From assembly GCF_001921205.1 (NCBI RefSeq), contig NZ_MSIE01000013.1:62001-126000 (forward strand): 64,000 nucleotides of DNA, in the 5' to 3' direction. This DNA is from Actinophytocola xanthii (GTDB lineage Bacteria; Actinomycetota; Actinomycetes; Mycobacteriales; Pseudonocardiaceae). The notes below the pieces were generated by a model, which saw nothing but the letters and a program-made list of their open reading frames with translations, was not told the origin of the DNA and made no database searches. Positions 51,847 to 59,931 of the stretch are shown here, piece by piece. Position 1 is the first letter of the stretch, and each line of letters begins with the position of its first letter. Made by a program: the position numbers and the translations under genes.

Positions 51847-53535
51847 GTGCGCGAGCTGACCGGTGGCCGTCTGCTGCGCAGGTCCCTGGCACGGCACCGG
51901 GGCCGCCTTCTCGGCGGCGCCGTGCTGGTGTGTGGGCACCAGGTCGCCGAGGCGCTGGTCCCGGTGATGATCGGGGTGATCATCGACCGGGCCGTGGGCA
52001 CCGGCGACCTGCCGGCCCTGGTCTGGTGGGTGCTGGCGTTGTGCGCGCTGTTCGGCGCGCTGACCGTGTGCTGGCGGGTCGGCACCCGCCACCTGGTCGT
52101 CGCCGAGCAGCGGGAGGCCCACCAGCTGCGCGTGGAGGTGGTGGAGCGGGTGCTCGACCCCCGCGGCCACCGCACCGGCATGCGGGCCGGTGAGGTGCTC
52201 CAGGTCGCGACGTCCGACGCGGAGCGCTCGGCGGAGGTGGTGCACGGGGTGTCGCTGGGGGCGGCCGCGCTGGTCGCCCTGGCCGTGTCGGCGACGGCGC
52301 TGCTCACCGTGGACGTGCCGCTCGGGCTGACCGTGGTCGTCGGCGTCCCCGTGCTGGTCGCCGGGCTCCAGCTGCTCAGCCCGCTGCTCACCCGCCGGTC
52401 CACCGCCGCGCAGGAGAGCGCCGGCGAGACCACGGCGCTCGCCACCGACCTGGTGCGGGGGGTGCGTGCGCTGCGCGGCATCGGCGCCCAGGACAACGCG
52501 GCGGAGACCTACCGCGCGTCCAGCCGGGGGACGCTGCGGGCGAGCCTGCGCGCGGCCACCACCAACGGCGTCTACCTCGGCATCACGACCGCGGCGAGCG
52601 GGTTGTTCCTGGCCGTCGTCGCCGGGTTCGCCGGGTGGATCGCGCTGGCCGGGCGGATCACGGTCGGCGAGCTGGTCGCCGTGGTCGGCCTGGCGCAGTT
52701 CGTCGCCGAGCCGGTGCGGTTGCTCGGCACGGCCGGCCAGCTGCTCGCCCGGGCCCGTGCCTCGGCCGCGCGGCTGGCCCGCGTGCTCACCGCGCCGGCC
52801 GTGCTCAGCCCGGGCACGCGCACCGAGGTGCTGGCCGCCGGCGTCGCGCTGCGCGGGGTCGGCTACCGCACGCTCGACGGCCTCGACCTGGAGCTGGGTC
52901 CCGGTGAGACGGTCGGTGTCGTCGCCTACGACCAGCGCGACAGCGACGCCCTGCTCGAGCTGCTGGCCGGTGCCGTACCCGCCACCGACCACACCGGACG
53001 GGTGGAGGTCGGCGGTGTGCCGGTTGGCGAGCTGGACCTGGACACGGTGCGCGCGGCGGTGCTCGTCGAACAGCACGACGTCGCGCTGTTCGAGGGGACG
53101 CTGCGGGACAACCTGCTCGCGGGGGCCGAGCGCCCGCCGGAGGCCGTCACCGCGGCCGTCGCGGCCGCGGCCGCCGACGACATCCTGGCCGCGCATCCCG
53201 ACGGGCTCGACCGCTCGGTGACCGACCGCGGCACCACGCTGTCCGGCGGGCAGCGCCAGCGCATCGGCCTCGCCCGGGCGCTGGCCGCCGACCCGTCGGT
53301 GCTCGTCCTGTACGAGCCGACGACTGCTGTCGACACCGTCACCGAGGAACGCATCGCCGAGGGCATCGCCCGGGTGCGGGCCCACGCCAGCACCCTGCTG
53401 GTCACCGCCAGCCCGGCGCTGCTCGCGGTGGCCGACCGGGTGCTGGTGCTCGACGGGGGCCGGGTGACCGCGTCCGGCACGCACGCCGACCTTGCCCAGT
53501 CCGACCCCCGCTACCGCGCGGCGGTCCTGCGATGA
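51847..53535 (+). CDS. ABC exporter half-transporter, degenerate ATP site subunit
   Basis: A 562-residue chain with an N-terminal six-span domain and a C-terminal nucleotide-binding domain. The Walker A is lost (AYDQRDSDAL, 360-369), the Walker B Asp is Tyr (VLYEPT, Y489) and the switch His is missing (VTASPALL). The signature LSGGQ (465-469) is intact. It must pair with the next subunit, whose defects are complementary. GTG 51847 is the start; the partner overlaps its stop (ATGA). Substrate unknown. Confidence 0.87.
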   Translation: MRELTGGRLLRRSLARHRGRLLGGAVLVCGHQVAEALVPVMIGVIIDRAVGTGDLPALVWWVLALCALFGALTVCWRVGTRHLVVAEQREAHQLRVEVVERVLDPRGHRTGMRAGEVLQVATSDAERSAEVVHGVSLGAAALVALAVSATALLTVDVPLGLTVVVGVPVLVAGLQLLSPLLTRRSTAAQESAGETTALATDLVRGVRALRGIGAQDNAAETYRASSRGTLRASLRAATTNGVYLGITTAASGLFLAVVAGFAGWIALAGRITVGELVAVVGLAQFVAEPVRLLGTAGQLLARARASAARLARVLTAPAVLSPGTRTEVLAAGVALRGVGYRTLDGLDLELGPGETVGVVAYDQRDSDALLELLAGAVPATDHTGRVEVGGVPVGELDLDTVRAAVLVEQHDVALFEGTLRDNLLAGAERPPEAVTAAVAAAAADDILAAHPDGLDRSVTDRGTTLSGGQRQRIGLARALAADPSVLVLYEPTTAVDTVTEERIAEGIARVRAHASTLLVTASPALLAVADRVLVLDGGRVTASGTHADLAQSDPRYRAAVLR

Positions 53536-55283
53536 GCGCGCGGGAGCTGTTGCCGATCGCGCCGCCGGGGCGGACCTGGGCGATGCTGTGGTCTGAGGTG
53601 CGGGTCACGCCCTGGCTCGGCGTCGCCACCGTGCTCACCGCGGTCGGCGCGAGCGCGGGCGGGCTGGTCGCCCCCTGGGTGCTCGGTGTCATGGTCGACG
53701 ACATCGCCGGCGGTGCCGGCCAGGACGCGGCCGTGCGTGCCGCGGTGGTGATCGGGGTGGTCGCGGTGGTCACCGGCGTGCTCACCGGGCTGTCCGCGGC
53801 GCTGCTCAGCCGGTTGGGGGAGACGGTGCTGGCCCGGCTGCGTGAGCGGGTGCTGGACCGCATCCTGCGCCTGCCGGCGCCTACCCTGGACCGGGTCGGC
53901 ACCGGGGACCTGCTCTCCCGCGTCGGTGACGACGTCTCGGTCGCGACGACGGCGCTGGTCACGACCGGGCCCCAGCTCGTCGGCGCGCTGCTGACGATCG
54001 TGCTGACCGCCGGCGGCATGCTCGCCCTGGACTGGCGGCTCGGCCTCGCCGGCCTCGTCGCCGCCCCGATGTACGTGCTGGCCGTGCGCTGGTACCTGCC
54101 CCGCTCCGGCCCCTTCTACGCGCGTGAGCGGGTGGCGGTCGGCGAGCGCGCGGAGGCCATGGTCAGCTCGTTGCAGAGCGTGGCGACCGTGCGGGCCTAC
54201 CGGCTCGAGGGCGCGCACACCGCTGCCGTGCGGGAGCGCTCGCTGGCCGCGGTCGACCTCTCGATCGGGGTGTTCCGGCTGGTCGCGCGGCTGGTGGGGC
54301 GGATGAACCGGGCCGAGCTGGTCGGCCTGGCCACGATCCTGGTGACCGGGTTCCTGCTGGTGAGGGCGGACGCGGTGACGGTCGGCGCGACGACCGCCGC
54401 CGCGCTCTACTTCCACCGACTGTTCAACCCGATCGGGGCGGTGATCTTCGAGTTCGACCAGGTCCAGGCGGCCGGGGCGAGCCTGGCGAGGCTGGTCGGC
54501 GTGGCCGAGCTGGACCGCCCGGGACCGGTGGGGGAGACCCGCGAGCCGGTCGACGGTCGGCTGGAGATCGAGGGCGTCACGCACCGCTACGGCGACGGGC
54601 CCCTGGTGCTCGACGGCGTCGGGGCCGTGATCGCGCCGGGTGAGCGGCTCGCGGTGGTCGGCTCGACCGGGGCGGGCAAGACGACGCTCGCGGCGATCGC
54701 CGCCGGGCTGCTCGACCCGGTGGCGGGCAGGGTCTGCCTCGGCGGGGTGCCGGTGGGCGAGCTGGACCGTGGCCGGCACATCGCGATGCTCAGCCAGGAG
54801 GTGCACGTGTTCTCCGGGTCGCTGGTCGCCGACCTGCGCCTGGCGCGGGCGGACGCGAGCGTCGAGCAGGTGCGGGAGGCGCTGGCGCTGGTGGGCGCGG
54901 CGGACTGGGTGCGTGCCCTGCCGGCCGGGATCGACACGGTTGTCGGGGAGAACGCCCACCGCCTCACCGCCGCGCAGGCCCAGCAGCTGGCGCTGGCCAG
55001 GCTGGTGCTGGCCGACCCGACGGTGGCGATCCTGGACGAGGCGACCGCGGAGGCGGGGAGCGCCGGAGCGCGGGAGCTGGAGCGAGCCGCGCTGGCGGCG
55101 ACCCGGGGGCGGACGACGTTGGTCGTCGCGCATCGGTTGACGCAGGCGGAGCTGGCCGACCGGGTGCTGGTCCTCGAGCACGGGCGGGTGGTGGAGACGG
55201 GGACGCACGCGGAGCTCGTCGCGGCCGGTGGGCGGTACGCCGAGCTGTGGCGGAGCTGGACGGGAAGCGGGAGCCGCGGGTAG
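53532..55283 (+). CDS. ABC exporter half-transporter, catalytic subunit
   Basis: A 583-residue chain with intact Walker A (GSTGAGKTT, 377-385), Walker B (AILDEATAE, D502-E503) and switch His (VVAHRLTQ). The signature is LTAAQ (478-482) instead of LSGGQ and the D-loop is altered (AEAG). With the upstream subunit one composite ATP site is complete and the other is dead. ATG 53532 overlaps the upstream stop. The LacI gene follows 34 bp later. Confidence 0.88.
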   Translation: MSARELLPIAPPGRTWAMLWSEVRVTPWLGVATVLTAVGASAGGLVAPWVLGVMVDDIAGGAGQDAAVRAAVVIGVVAVVTGVLTGLSAALLSRLGETVLARLRERVLDRILRLPAPTLDRVGTGDLLSRVGDDVSVATTALVTTGPQLVGALLTIVLTAGGMLALDWRLGLAGLVAAPMYVLAVRWYLPRSGPFYARERVAVGERAEAMVSSLQSVATVRAYRLEGAHTAAVRERSLAAVDLSIGVFRLVARLVGRMNRAELVGLATILVTGFLLVRADAVTVGATTAAALYFHRLFNPIGAVIFEFDQVQAAGASLARLVGVAELDRPGPVGETREPVDGRLEIEGVTHRYGDGPLVLDGVGAVIAPGERLAVVGSTGAGKTTLAAIAAGLLDPVAGRVCLGGVPVGELDRGRHIAMLSQEVHVFSGSLVADLRLARADASVEQVREALALVGAADWVRALPAGIDTVVGENAHRLTAAQAQQLALARLVLADPTVAILDEATAEAGSAGARELERAALAATRGRTTLVVAHRLTQAELADRVLVLEHGRVVETGTHAELVAAGGRYAELWRSWTGSGSRG

Positions 55284-55295
55284 CGTCGGCGCGGT

Positions 55296-55309
55296 TGAAT
55301 GCGCTTACA
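55296..55309. promoter_or_regulatory. LacI-type operator before lacI-family gene
   Basis: TGAATGCGCTTACA is close to the LacI-family pattern TGNAANCGNTTNCA (one departure). It sits 8 bp before the regulator ATG and next to its ribosome site, suggesting self-repression. Confidence 0.5.
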
Positions 55310-55317
55310 GGAGGCTT

Positions 55318-56361
55318 ATGGGCGCCCCGACGGTCTATGACGTGGCCGAGCGTGCGCAGGTGTCGATCGCCACCGTGTCGCGGGTGTACCGCAATCCTGG
55401 CACCGTCCGGCCGCAGACCCGGGAGCGGGTGCTCGCGGTGGCGCGTGAGCTGGGGTACGTGCCCAGCGGCAGCGCGCGCGGGCTCGCCAGCCGCGCCACC
55501 GGGGTGCTGGGCCTCTGCTTCCCGGACTACGCCGACCCGGAGGTGGACGGCGACGAGGGCAGCGACGACCCGGAGCACACCCTCTACGCCGACGAGATCA
55601 CCCGCGGCATGGAGCGCGCGGCCCGGCGCCATGGATACGCGCTGCTGATCGCCGCCTCCCTGGCCGGCGGGCCGGAGAGCCTGGTCGCCACGGTGGCCGG
55701 GCGGGTGGACGGCTTCGCCGTGCTGGCCCGGACCGTGCCGACCGAGGACCTGGAGATCATCTCCCGGCGCCTGCCGGTGGTGATGATCGCCGGCCCGCGG
55801 GAGATCGACCACCTCGACCACCTCGAGGTCGCGAACGACGAGGGCGAGTTCGCGATGACCACCCACCTGATCGCCGACCACGGTCTCACCCGGCTGGCGT
55901 TCCTCGACGGTGCCGCCGACTCCCCCGACGCGCGGGCCCGCTTCCGCGGCTACCGGCGCGCCCGCGCCGCGGCCGGCCTGCCCGCCCCCGACGAGCCCGA
56001 CGCCAGGGGCGACTTCACCCAGGCCGGCGGCCGGCTCGCGACCGAGCGCCTGCTGGCCGGGGTCGACCGGCCGCCGCAGGCCCTGATCTGCGCCAACGAC
56101 CAGATGGCGCTGGGCGCCCTGCAGACCCTGGAACGCCGGGGGATCCGCGTGCCGGACGAGGTCGCGGTCGTCGGGTTCGACGGGATCCCGCTCGGCCGGG
56201 TCGTGCGGCCCGCGCTCACCACCGTCACCCAACCCATGCGCAAACTCGGTGAGACTGCGGTGGACCTGCTGGTCGAACGCCTGCGCGAGCCCGACCGCGA
56301 GCCGCGCTCGGTGCTGCTGCCGGTCACCCAGACGCGCCGGGCCAGCTGCGGGTGCGGCTAG
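55318..56361 (+). CDS. LacI-family transcriptional regulator
   Basis: A 347-residue repressor. The HTH reads TVYDVAERAQVSIATVSRVYRNPGTVRPQTRERVLAVARELGY with the hinge ASRATGVLGL (split by the usual spacing), and a periplasmic-binding-type sugar domain follows. ATG 55318 has AGGAGG seven nt upstream. The neighbouring GH13 enzyme makes an alpha-glucoside signal likely. The C-terminus ends in SCGCG. Confidence 0.9.
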   Translation: MGAPTVYDVAERAQVSIATVSRVYRNPGTVRPQTRERVLAVARELGYVPSGSARGLASRATGVLGLCFPDYADPEVDGDEGSDDPEHTLYADEITRGMERAARRHGYALLIAASLAGGPESLVATVAGRVDGFAVLARTVPTEDLEIISRRLPVVMIAGPREIDHLDHLEVANDEGEFAMTTHLIADHGLTRLAFLDGAADSPDARARFRGYRRARAAAGLPAPDEPDARGDFTQAGGRLATERLLAGVDRPPQALICANDQMALGALQTLERRGIRVPDEVAVVGFDGIPLGRVVRPALTTVTQPMRKLGETAVDLLVERLREPDREPRSVLLPVTQTRRASCGCG

Positions 56362-56374
56362 GCGGTCGCGGCGC

Positions 56375-57238
56375 TCACACGTGCTCGGTGAGCTTGGCCA
56401 GGGCGTCCTGGCCGTGGCCAGCCTCGACGGCGCGGCGGAACAGGGCGAGCACCTCGCGCTGCACCCCCGCGCTCAGCCCGTTGGCCTCCGCTGTGGCCAC
56501 GATGTGCTCGAGCGTCGAGGTGGCCGAGACGATGTTCGCGTCGTCGCCGTCGAAGCGGGCGGCGTCCAGCCGGGCGGCGTGGTCCTCGACCATCATCGGC
56601 AGCAGCCGGCCGATGCCCGCGGCGAACGGGGCCAGCTCGCCGGCCTTCACGTCCTCCGCGGCCGCGAGCGCGAACGCGTGGGTCATGCCGGCGACCGAGG
56701 TCCAGAACAGGTCGAGCAGCGCGACGTCGTAGGCGGCCGCGCGGCCGGGGTCGGTGCCGAGGTAGGTCGCCGTCCCGCCCAGGGCGGCCAGGGTCCCCTC
56801 GTGGGCACGGTAGACCGGCTCGGCCCCGCTGAGGAGCAGGACCGCCTCCGCGGTGCCGATCGACGGGACCGGGGTCATGATCGCCCCGTCCAGGTAGTCG
56901 ACGCCGTGCCCCGCCGCCCAGGCCGCGGTGTCCCTGGCCGCCCGCGGGGTGTCCGCGGAGAGGTTGACCAGCGTCCGCCCGCGCAGTGTGTCGGCGACCG
57001 GATCGAGGATGGCGTGCACCGCCGCGTAGTTGATCACACAGGCGACCACGAGCTCGCTCGCGGCGAGGGCCTCGGCCGGGTCGCCTGCGGCCCTCGCCCC
57101 GCGCGCGAGGAGGTCGTCGGCCTTGCCGGGGGTGCGGTTCCAGACCGTCGTCCGGTGGCCGGCGGCGAGGAATGCGGAGGCCAGCGCGTGGCCCATCGGT
57201 CCGAGACCGAGCACGGTCACGGTTGTCGGGTTCGTCAT
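56375..57238 (-). CDS. imine-reductase-like NAD(P)-dependent oxidoreductase
   Basis: A 287-residue beta-hydroxyacid-dehydrogenase-fold enzyme. The NADP site GLGPMGHALASAFLAAGH followed by VWNRTPGKADDL, and AAYDVALLDLFWTSVAGMTHAFAL in the C-terminal helical domain, match the imine reductase group. ATG 57238 coincides with the predicted transcription start (leaderless). It is divergent from a MerR gene with an over-long promoter spacer between, so MerR control is likely. Natural substrate unknown. Confidence 0.82.
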   Translation of the reverse strand: MTNPTTVTVLGLGPMGHALASAFLAAGHRTTVWNRTPGKADDLLARGARAAGDPAEALAASELVVACVINYAAVHAILDPVADTLRGRTLVNLSADTPRAARDTAAWAAGHGVDYLDGAIMTPVPSIGTAEAVLLLSGAEPVYRAHEGTLAALGGTATYLGTDPGRAAAYDVALLDLFWTSVAGMTHAFALAAAEDVKAGELAPFAAGIGRLLPMMVEDHAARLDAARFDGDDANIVSATSTLEHIVATAEANGLSAGVQREVLALFRRAVEAGHGQDALAKLTEHV

Positions 57239-57244
57239 GCGGCT

Positions 57245-57276
57245 ACGCTAAAAGTTCACATCGGTGTCAGAGTCAA
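57245..57276 (-). promoter_or_regulatory. MerR-type promoter of the oxidoreductase gene
   Basis: On the minus strand TTGACT (57276-57271) is followed by TAGCGT (57250-57245) with a 20-bp spacer. MerR-family activators work on promoters with 19-20-bp spacing. Transcription would start at the ATG. Confidence 0.5.
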
Positions 57277-57285
57277 GGGAGAACG

Positions 57286-57678
57286 ATGCGCATCGGGGAG
57301 CTGGCGCGGCGGACCGGGGTGAGCGAGCGGTCGCTGCGGTACTACGAGGAGCAGGGCCTGCTGCACCCGCGGCGCCGGCCCAGCGGCTACCGCGTCTTCC
57401 AGGAGTCCGACGTGGACACCGTGCGGCACGTCCGGGTCCTGCTCTCCGCCGGGCTCGGCACCGCGACCATCGCCGAGGTGCTGCCGTGCATGGTCGACAC
57501 CGGCGACGGGCTCGCGCCGGGTTGCCCCGAGCTCGTGGCCGAGCTGAACCGGGAGCGGGAGCGGATCACCTCCGCCATCACCGGGCTGACCAGCGCGCGG
57601 ACCCTGCTCGACCAGGTCATCGCGGCCGCGCCGGCCGACGACGCGGCCTACGGGGAATGGGTCGCCGCGCACGCCTAG
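57286..57678 (+). CDS. MerR-family transcriptional regulator
   Basis: A 130-residue regulator with the MerR HTH (MRIGELARRTGVSERSLRYY, then EEQGLLHPRRRPSGYR) and a coiled dimer helix (LNRERERITSAITGLTSARTLL). The Cys in VLPCMVD and GCPEL are not in a metal-MerR pattern, so it is probably an organic-ligand or orphan type. Divergent from the imine-reductase-like gene by 47 bp. Confidence 0.87.
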   Translation: MRIGELARRTGVSERSLRYYEEQGLLHPRRRPSGYRVFQESDVDTVRHVRVLLSAGLGTATIAEVLPCMVDTGDGLAPGCPELVAELNRERERITSAITGLTSARTLLDQVIAAAPADDAAYGEWVAAHA

Positions 57679-57688
57679 TTGCGTATAA

Positions 57689-57714
57689 CCCCTTAAGGGG
57701 GTACATATAGGGGT
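57689..57714 (+). promoter_or_regulatory. palindromic operator before the ClpC2-like gene
   Basis: CCCCTTAAGGGG (57689-57700) is a perfect palindrome and GGGGTA recurs at 57697-57702 (as GGGGGTA) and 57711-57716. Repeated short half-sites are typical of ribbon-helix-helix proteins, which the downstream gene encodes. TACATA at 57702-57707 may be the -10. Confidence 0.6.
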
Positions 57715-58473
57715 ATGCCAAAGGTCAACGTGTACCTCCCCGACGAGCTCGCCGACAACGTCCGGGAGATGGGGCTGCCTGTCTCCGCCATCTGCCAGCG
57801 CGCGCTCGAGCAGTCGGTCAAGCGCGTCGGGGCGATCCGGGCGGCCGCGGTGGGCGATTTGAGCGGCCCCGATGCCACGGCCGCGCTCACCCTGTTCACC
57901 CAGCGCGCCAAGGACGTGATCATGTTGGCGGTCCGGCGGGCGCACGAGCGCGGCGCCGCCGAGATCGGCAGCCGCGACCTGCTGCACGGCATGATCAGCG
58001 AGGGCGGCAACCTCGCCCTGCACGTGCTCCGCTCGATCGAGGTAGACCCGGCGCAGGTGCTGCGCGAGGTCGAACGCCTCGAGACGGGGGACCCCGGCGG
58101 GCCGGCCGTCCGGATGAGCCGTGCCGCCGCCCACGCGCTCGAGCTGACCGTCGTGGAGGCCATCGTGCTCGGGCACAACTACGTGGGCTGTGAGCACCTG
58201 CTGCTCGGCCTGGTCGCCGAGCCCGAGGGCAGCGCCGGCGCGGTGCTGCGCCGACTGGGTGTCGACACCAAGACCGCCCGGCAGGCGGTCGCGGCCGCGC
58301 TCGCGGGTTACCTGCATCTCCAGGCCAACCAGGCCAACCAGGCCAACCAGGCCGCCGGCGCGACCTCGGTCGCCGCGGCGGTGAACACCGCGGTCACCCA
58401 GGCTCTCCAGCCCGTGCTCACCCGTCTGGACCGGCTGGAGGAGCGCGCCGGCCTCACCGGCGGCGACTCCTAG
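57715..58473 (+). CDS. clpC2: ClpC2-like protein: RHH-type N-terminus plus Clp N-domain
   Basis: A 252-residue protein, the same length as mycobacterial ClpC2. Residues 1-45 (MPKVNVYLPDELADNVREMG, then LPVSAICQRALEQSV) are of ribbon-helix-helix DNA-binding type. About 55-200 hold two Clp-N repeats (FTQRAKDVIMLAVRRAHERG; CEHLLLGLVAEPEGS). There is no AAA+ ATPase part. ClpC2 of mycobacteria binds ligands of the ClpC1 N-domain such as cyclomarin and represses its own gene. The palindrome directly upstream fits the same role. A QAN repeat and coiled helix end the chain. Confidence 0.82.
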   Translation: MPKVNVYLPDELADNVREMGLPVSAICQRALEQSVKRVGAIRAAAVGDLSGPDATAALTLFTQRAKDVIMLAVRRAHERGAAEIGSRDLLHGMISEGGNLALHVLRSIEVDPAQVLREVERLETGDPGGPAVRMSRAAAHALELTVVEAIVLGHNYVGCEHLLLGLVAEPEGSAGAVLRRLGVDTKTARQAVAAALAGYLHLQANQANQANQAAGATSVAAAVNTAVTQALQPVLTRLDRLEERAGLTGGDS

Positions 58474-58635
58474 GGCACGTCCGCACAGCCCTCGATCGCG
58501 GTCTTCGCGCCCAGCCCGCCGCTGGCGGCGTTGTCGGACAGGCCGAGTACAACCCGGTACGAGGCCCGCCCTCCGCCTTGCCAGCGACGACCTGGATCAC
58601 GAAGCCCATCGACCGGGACTGCGCGGACGCGCCCT
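58472..58635. mobile_element. MITE-like element, copy B
   Basis: 164 bp, the inverted counterpart of copy A (about 95% identity). Terminal repeats are at 58472-58488 and 58619-58635. CTAG flanks both ends. The TAG at its left end is the stop codon of the ClpC2-like gene, and the CTA at its right end is the stop of the convergent gene, so both neighbours end on the element boundary. Confidence 0.85.
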
Positions 58636-59137
58636 AGTCGTCCTCGACCTCGGCCTGGGGGCGTCCACCCGCGCAGCGTAGGCGGACCTCGATCTCCCGC
58701 TCCCCGGACCGGAACTTCACCGAGGGGTGGTCGTCGACCCGGCCGGTGTCATCGGAGTCCACCCGGAAGCCGAGCACCGGCGTCGCCTGGAGCACCTGCA
58801 CGCCGCCGGGGGCGCAGCGGGAGATGACCGTGCCGCCCGGTGTCGTGGTCGTCGTGCTCCTCGCGGACTCCCGCTGTTTCGGCGGGGAGGTCCGGCCGGG
58901 CGAGGCAGGGGGTCGGCTGGCCGAGGTCGTCGGCGGCGGCGATGTCGGCGGTGGCGTCGTGGTGTCGGCGCGGCGGCTGGCCAGCTGGGCGTCCACCTCG
59001 GACTCGCTGAGCGGGGTGCTGCCGCTGCCGAGGAGGTCGGTTCCGATGGCGCCGACGGCGGTCAGGCCCACGGCCGTGGCCGCCGCCGCGGCCACGAGCC
59101 ACAGCAGCACACCGGTCGTGATCCGTCCTCCTCGCAC
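58634..59137 (-). CDS. membrane-anchored extracytoplasmic protein, hypothetical
   Basis: A 167-residue protein: an N-terminal membrane anchor or signal (GVLLWLVAAAAATAVGLTAVGA), a Thr/Pro-rich linker (about 60-95, typical of exported actinomycete proteins) and a C-terminal beta-rich domain with two Cys (SRCAPGG, RLRCAGG). GTG 59137. The stop is formed by the MITE end. It is divergent from the OmpR-type regulator, so may belong to that regulon. Confidence 0.6.
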   Translation of the reverse strand: MRGGRITTGVLLWLVAAAAATAVGLTAVGAIGTDLLGSGSTPLSESEVDAQLASRRADTTTPPPTSPPPTTSASRPPASPGRTSPPKQRESARSTTTTTPGGTVISRCAPGGVQVLQATPVLGFRVDSDDTGRVDDHPSVKFRSGEREIEVRLRCAGGRPQAEVEDD

Positions 59138-59161
59138 GCCTCGAGTATGCCGGCGCCGATG

Positions 59162-59177
59162 GTTAAGAGGGTCCTAA
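59162..59177. promoter_or_regulatory. GTTAAG-N6-CTAA box upstream of the OmpR-type regulator
   Basis: GTTAAGAGGGTCCTAA. The same pattern occurs in the other orientation at 61180-61195 before the PepSY gene, so it is a candidate binding site of the regulator encoded between them. Confidence 0.45.
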
Positions 59178-59241
59178 CGCCGGCCTATCGGCCCGCTGTC
59201 GCGGCTGTGGCCGGGAGGCACCGGCACTAGTGTTCGACCAC

Positions 59242-59925
59242 ATGGCCCAGGTACTCGTCGTCGAGGACGACGCGACCATCCGCTCCTCGATCATCCGCGG
59301 GCTCACCGAGCGCGGGCACGCCGTGGTCTCCGCGCCGACCGCGATGGCCGGGCTGGAACAGGCGGTGAGCACGCGACCGGACGTCGTCGTGCTCGACCTC
59401 GGGCTGCCCGATCTCGACGGCACGGCCATGCTGCGCATGCTCCGCGGGGTCTCCGACGTGCCGGTTGTGGTGGCGACCGCGCGGGACGACGAGAACGAGA
59501 TCGTCACCGTGCTCGACGCCGGCGCCGACGACTACGTGGTCAAGCCGTTCGGGGTGGCCCAGCTCGACGCGAGGATCCGGGCGGTGCTGCGCCGCGGCAC
59601 CGAGGAGCCCGCCGACCGGACGGTCGGCGTGGGAGAGCTGCGGGTGGACCCCCGCTCCCGCCGGGCCTGGCTCGGCGAGCGTGCCCTGGAGCTCACCCCG
59701 CGCGAGTTCGACCTGCTGTACTACCTCGCCGCGCGCGCCGGCGAGGTGGTCAGCAAGCGGGAGCTGCTGACCGAGGTGTGGCAGCTGCCCTACGGCGGCG
59801 CGGACAAGACGGTCGACGTCCACCTGTCGTGGCTGCGCCGCAAGCTCGGTGAGACCGCGCAACAGGCCCGGTACCTGCACGCGGTGCGTGGCGTCGGCGT
59901 CCGGCTCGCCGCGCCGGGGGAGTGA
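59242..59925 (+). CDS. OmpR/PhoB-family response regulator
   Basis: A 227-residue regulator. The receiver (VLVVEDDATIRSSII; phospho-Asp in VVVLDLGLPDLDG; Lys in DDYVVKPF) is followed by a winged-helix DNA-binding domain (LELTPREFDLLYYLA; DVHLSWLRRKLG). TAGTGT at 59228-59233 as -10 makes ATG 59242 a leaderless start; GTG 59230 is possible. The kinase gene follows 6 bp later. Confidence 0.92.
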   Translation: MAQVLVVEDDATIRSSIIRGLTERGHAVVSAPTAMAGLEQAVSTRPDVVVLDLGLPDLDGTAMLRMLRGVSDVPVVVATARDDENEIVTVLDAGADDYVVKPFGVAQLDARIRAVLRRGTEEPADRTVGVGELRVDPRSRRAWLGERALELTPREFDLLYYLAARAGEVVSKRELLTEVWQLPYGGADKTVDVHLSWLRRKLGETAQQARYLHAVRGVGVRLAAPGE

Positions 59926-59931
59926 GCGCCG

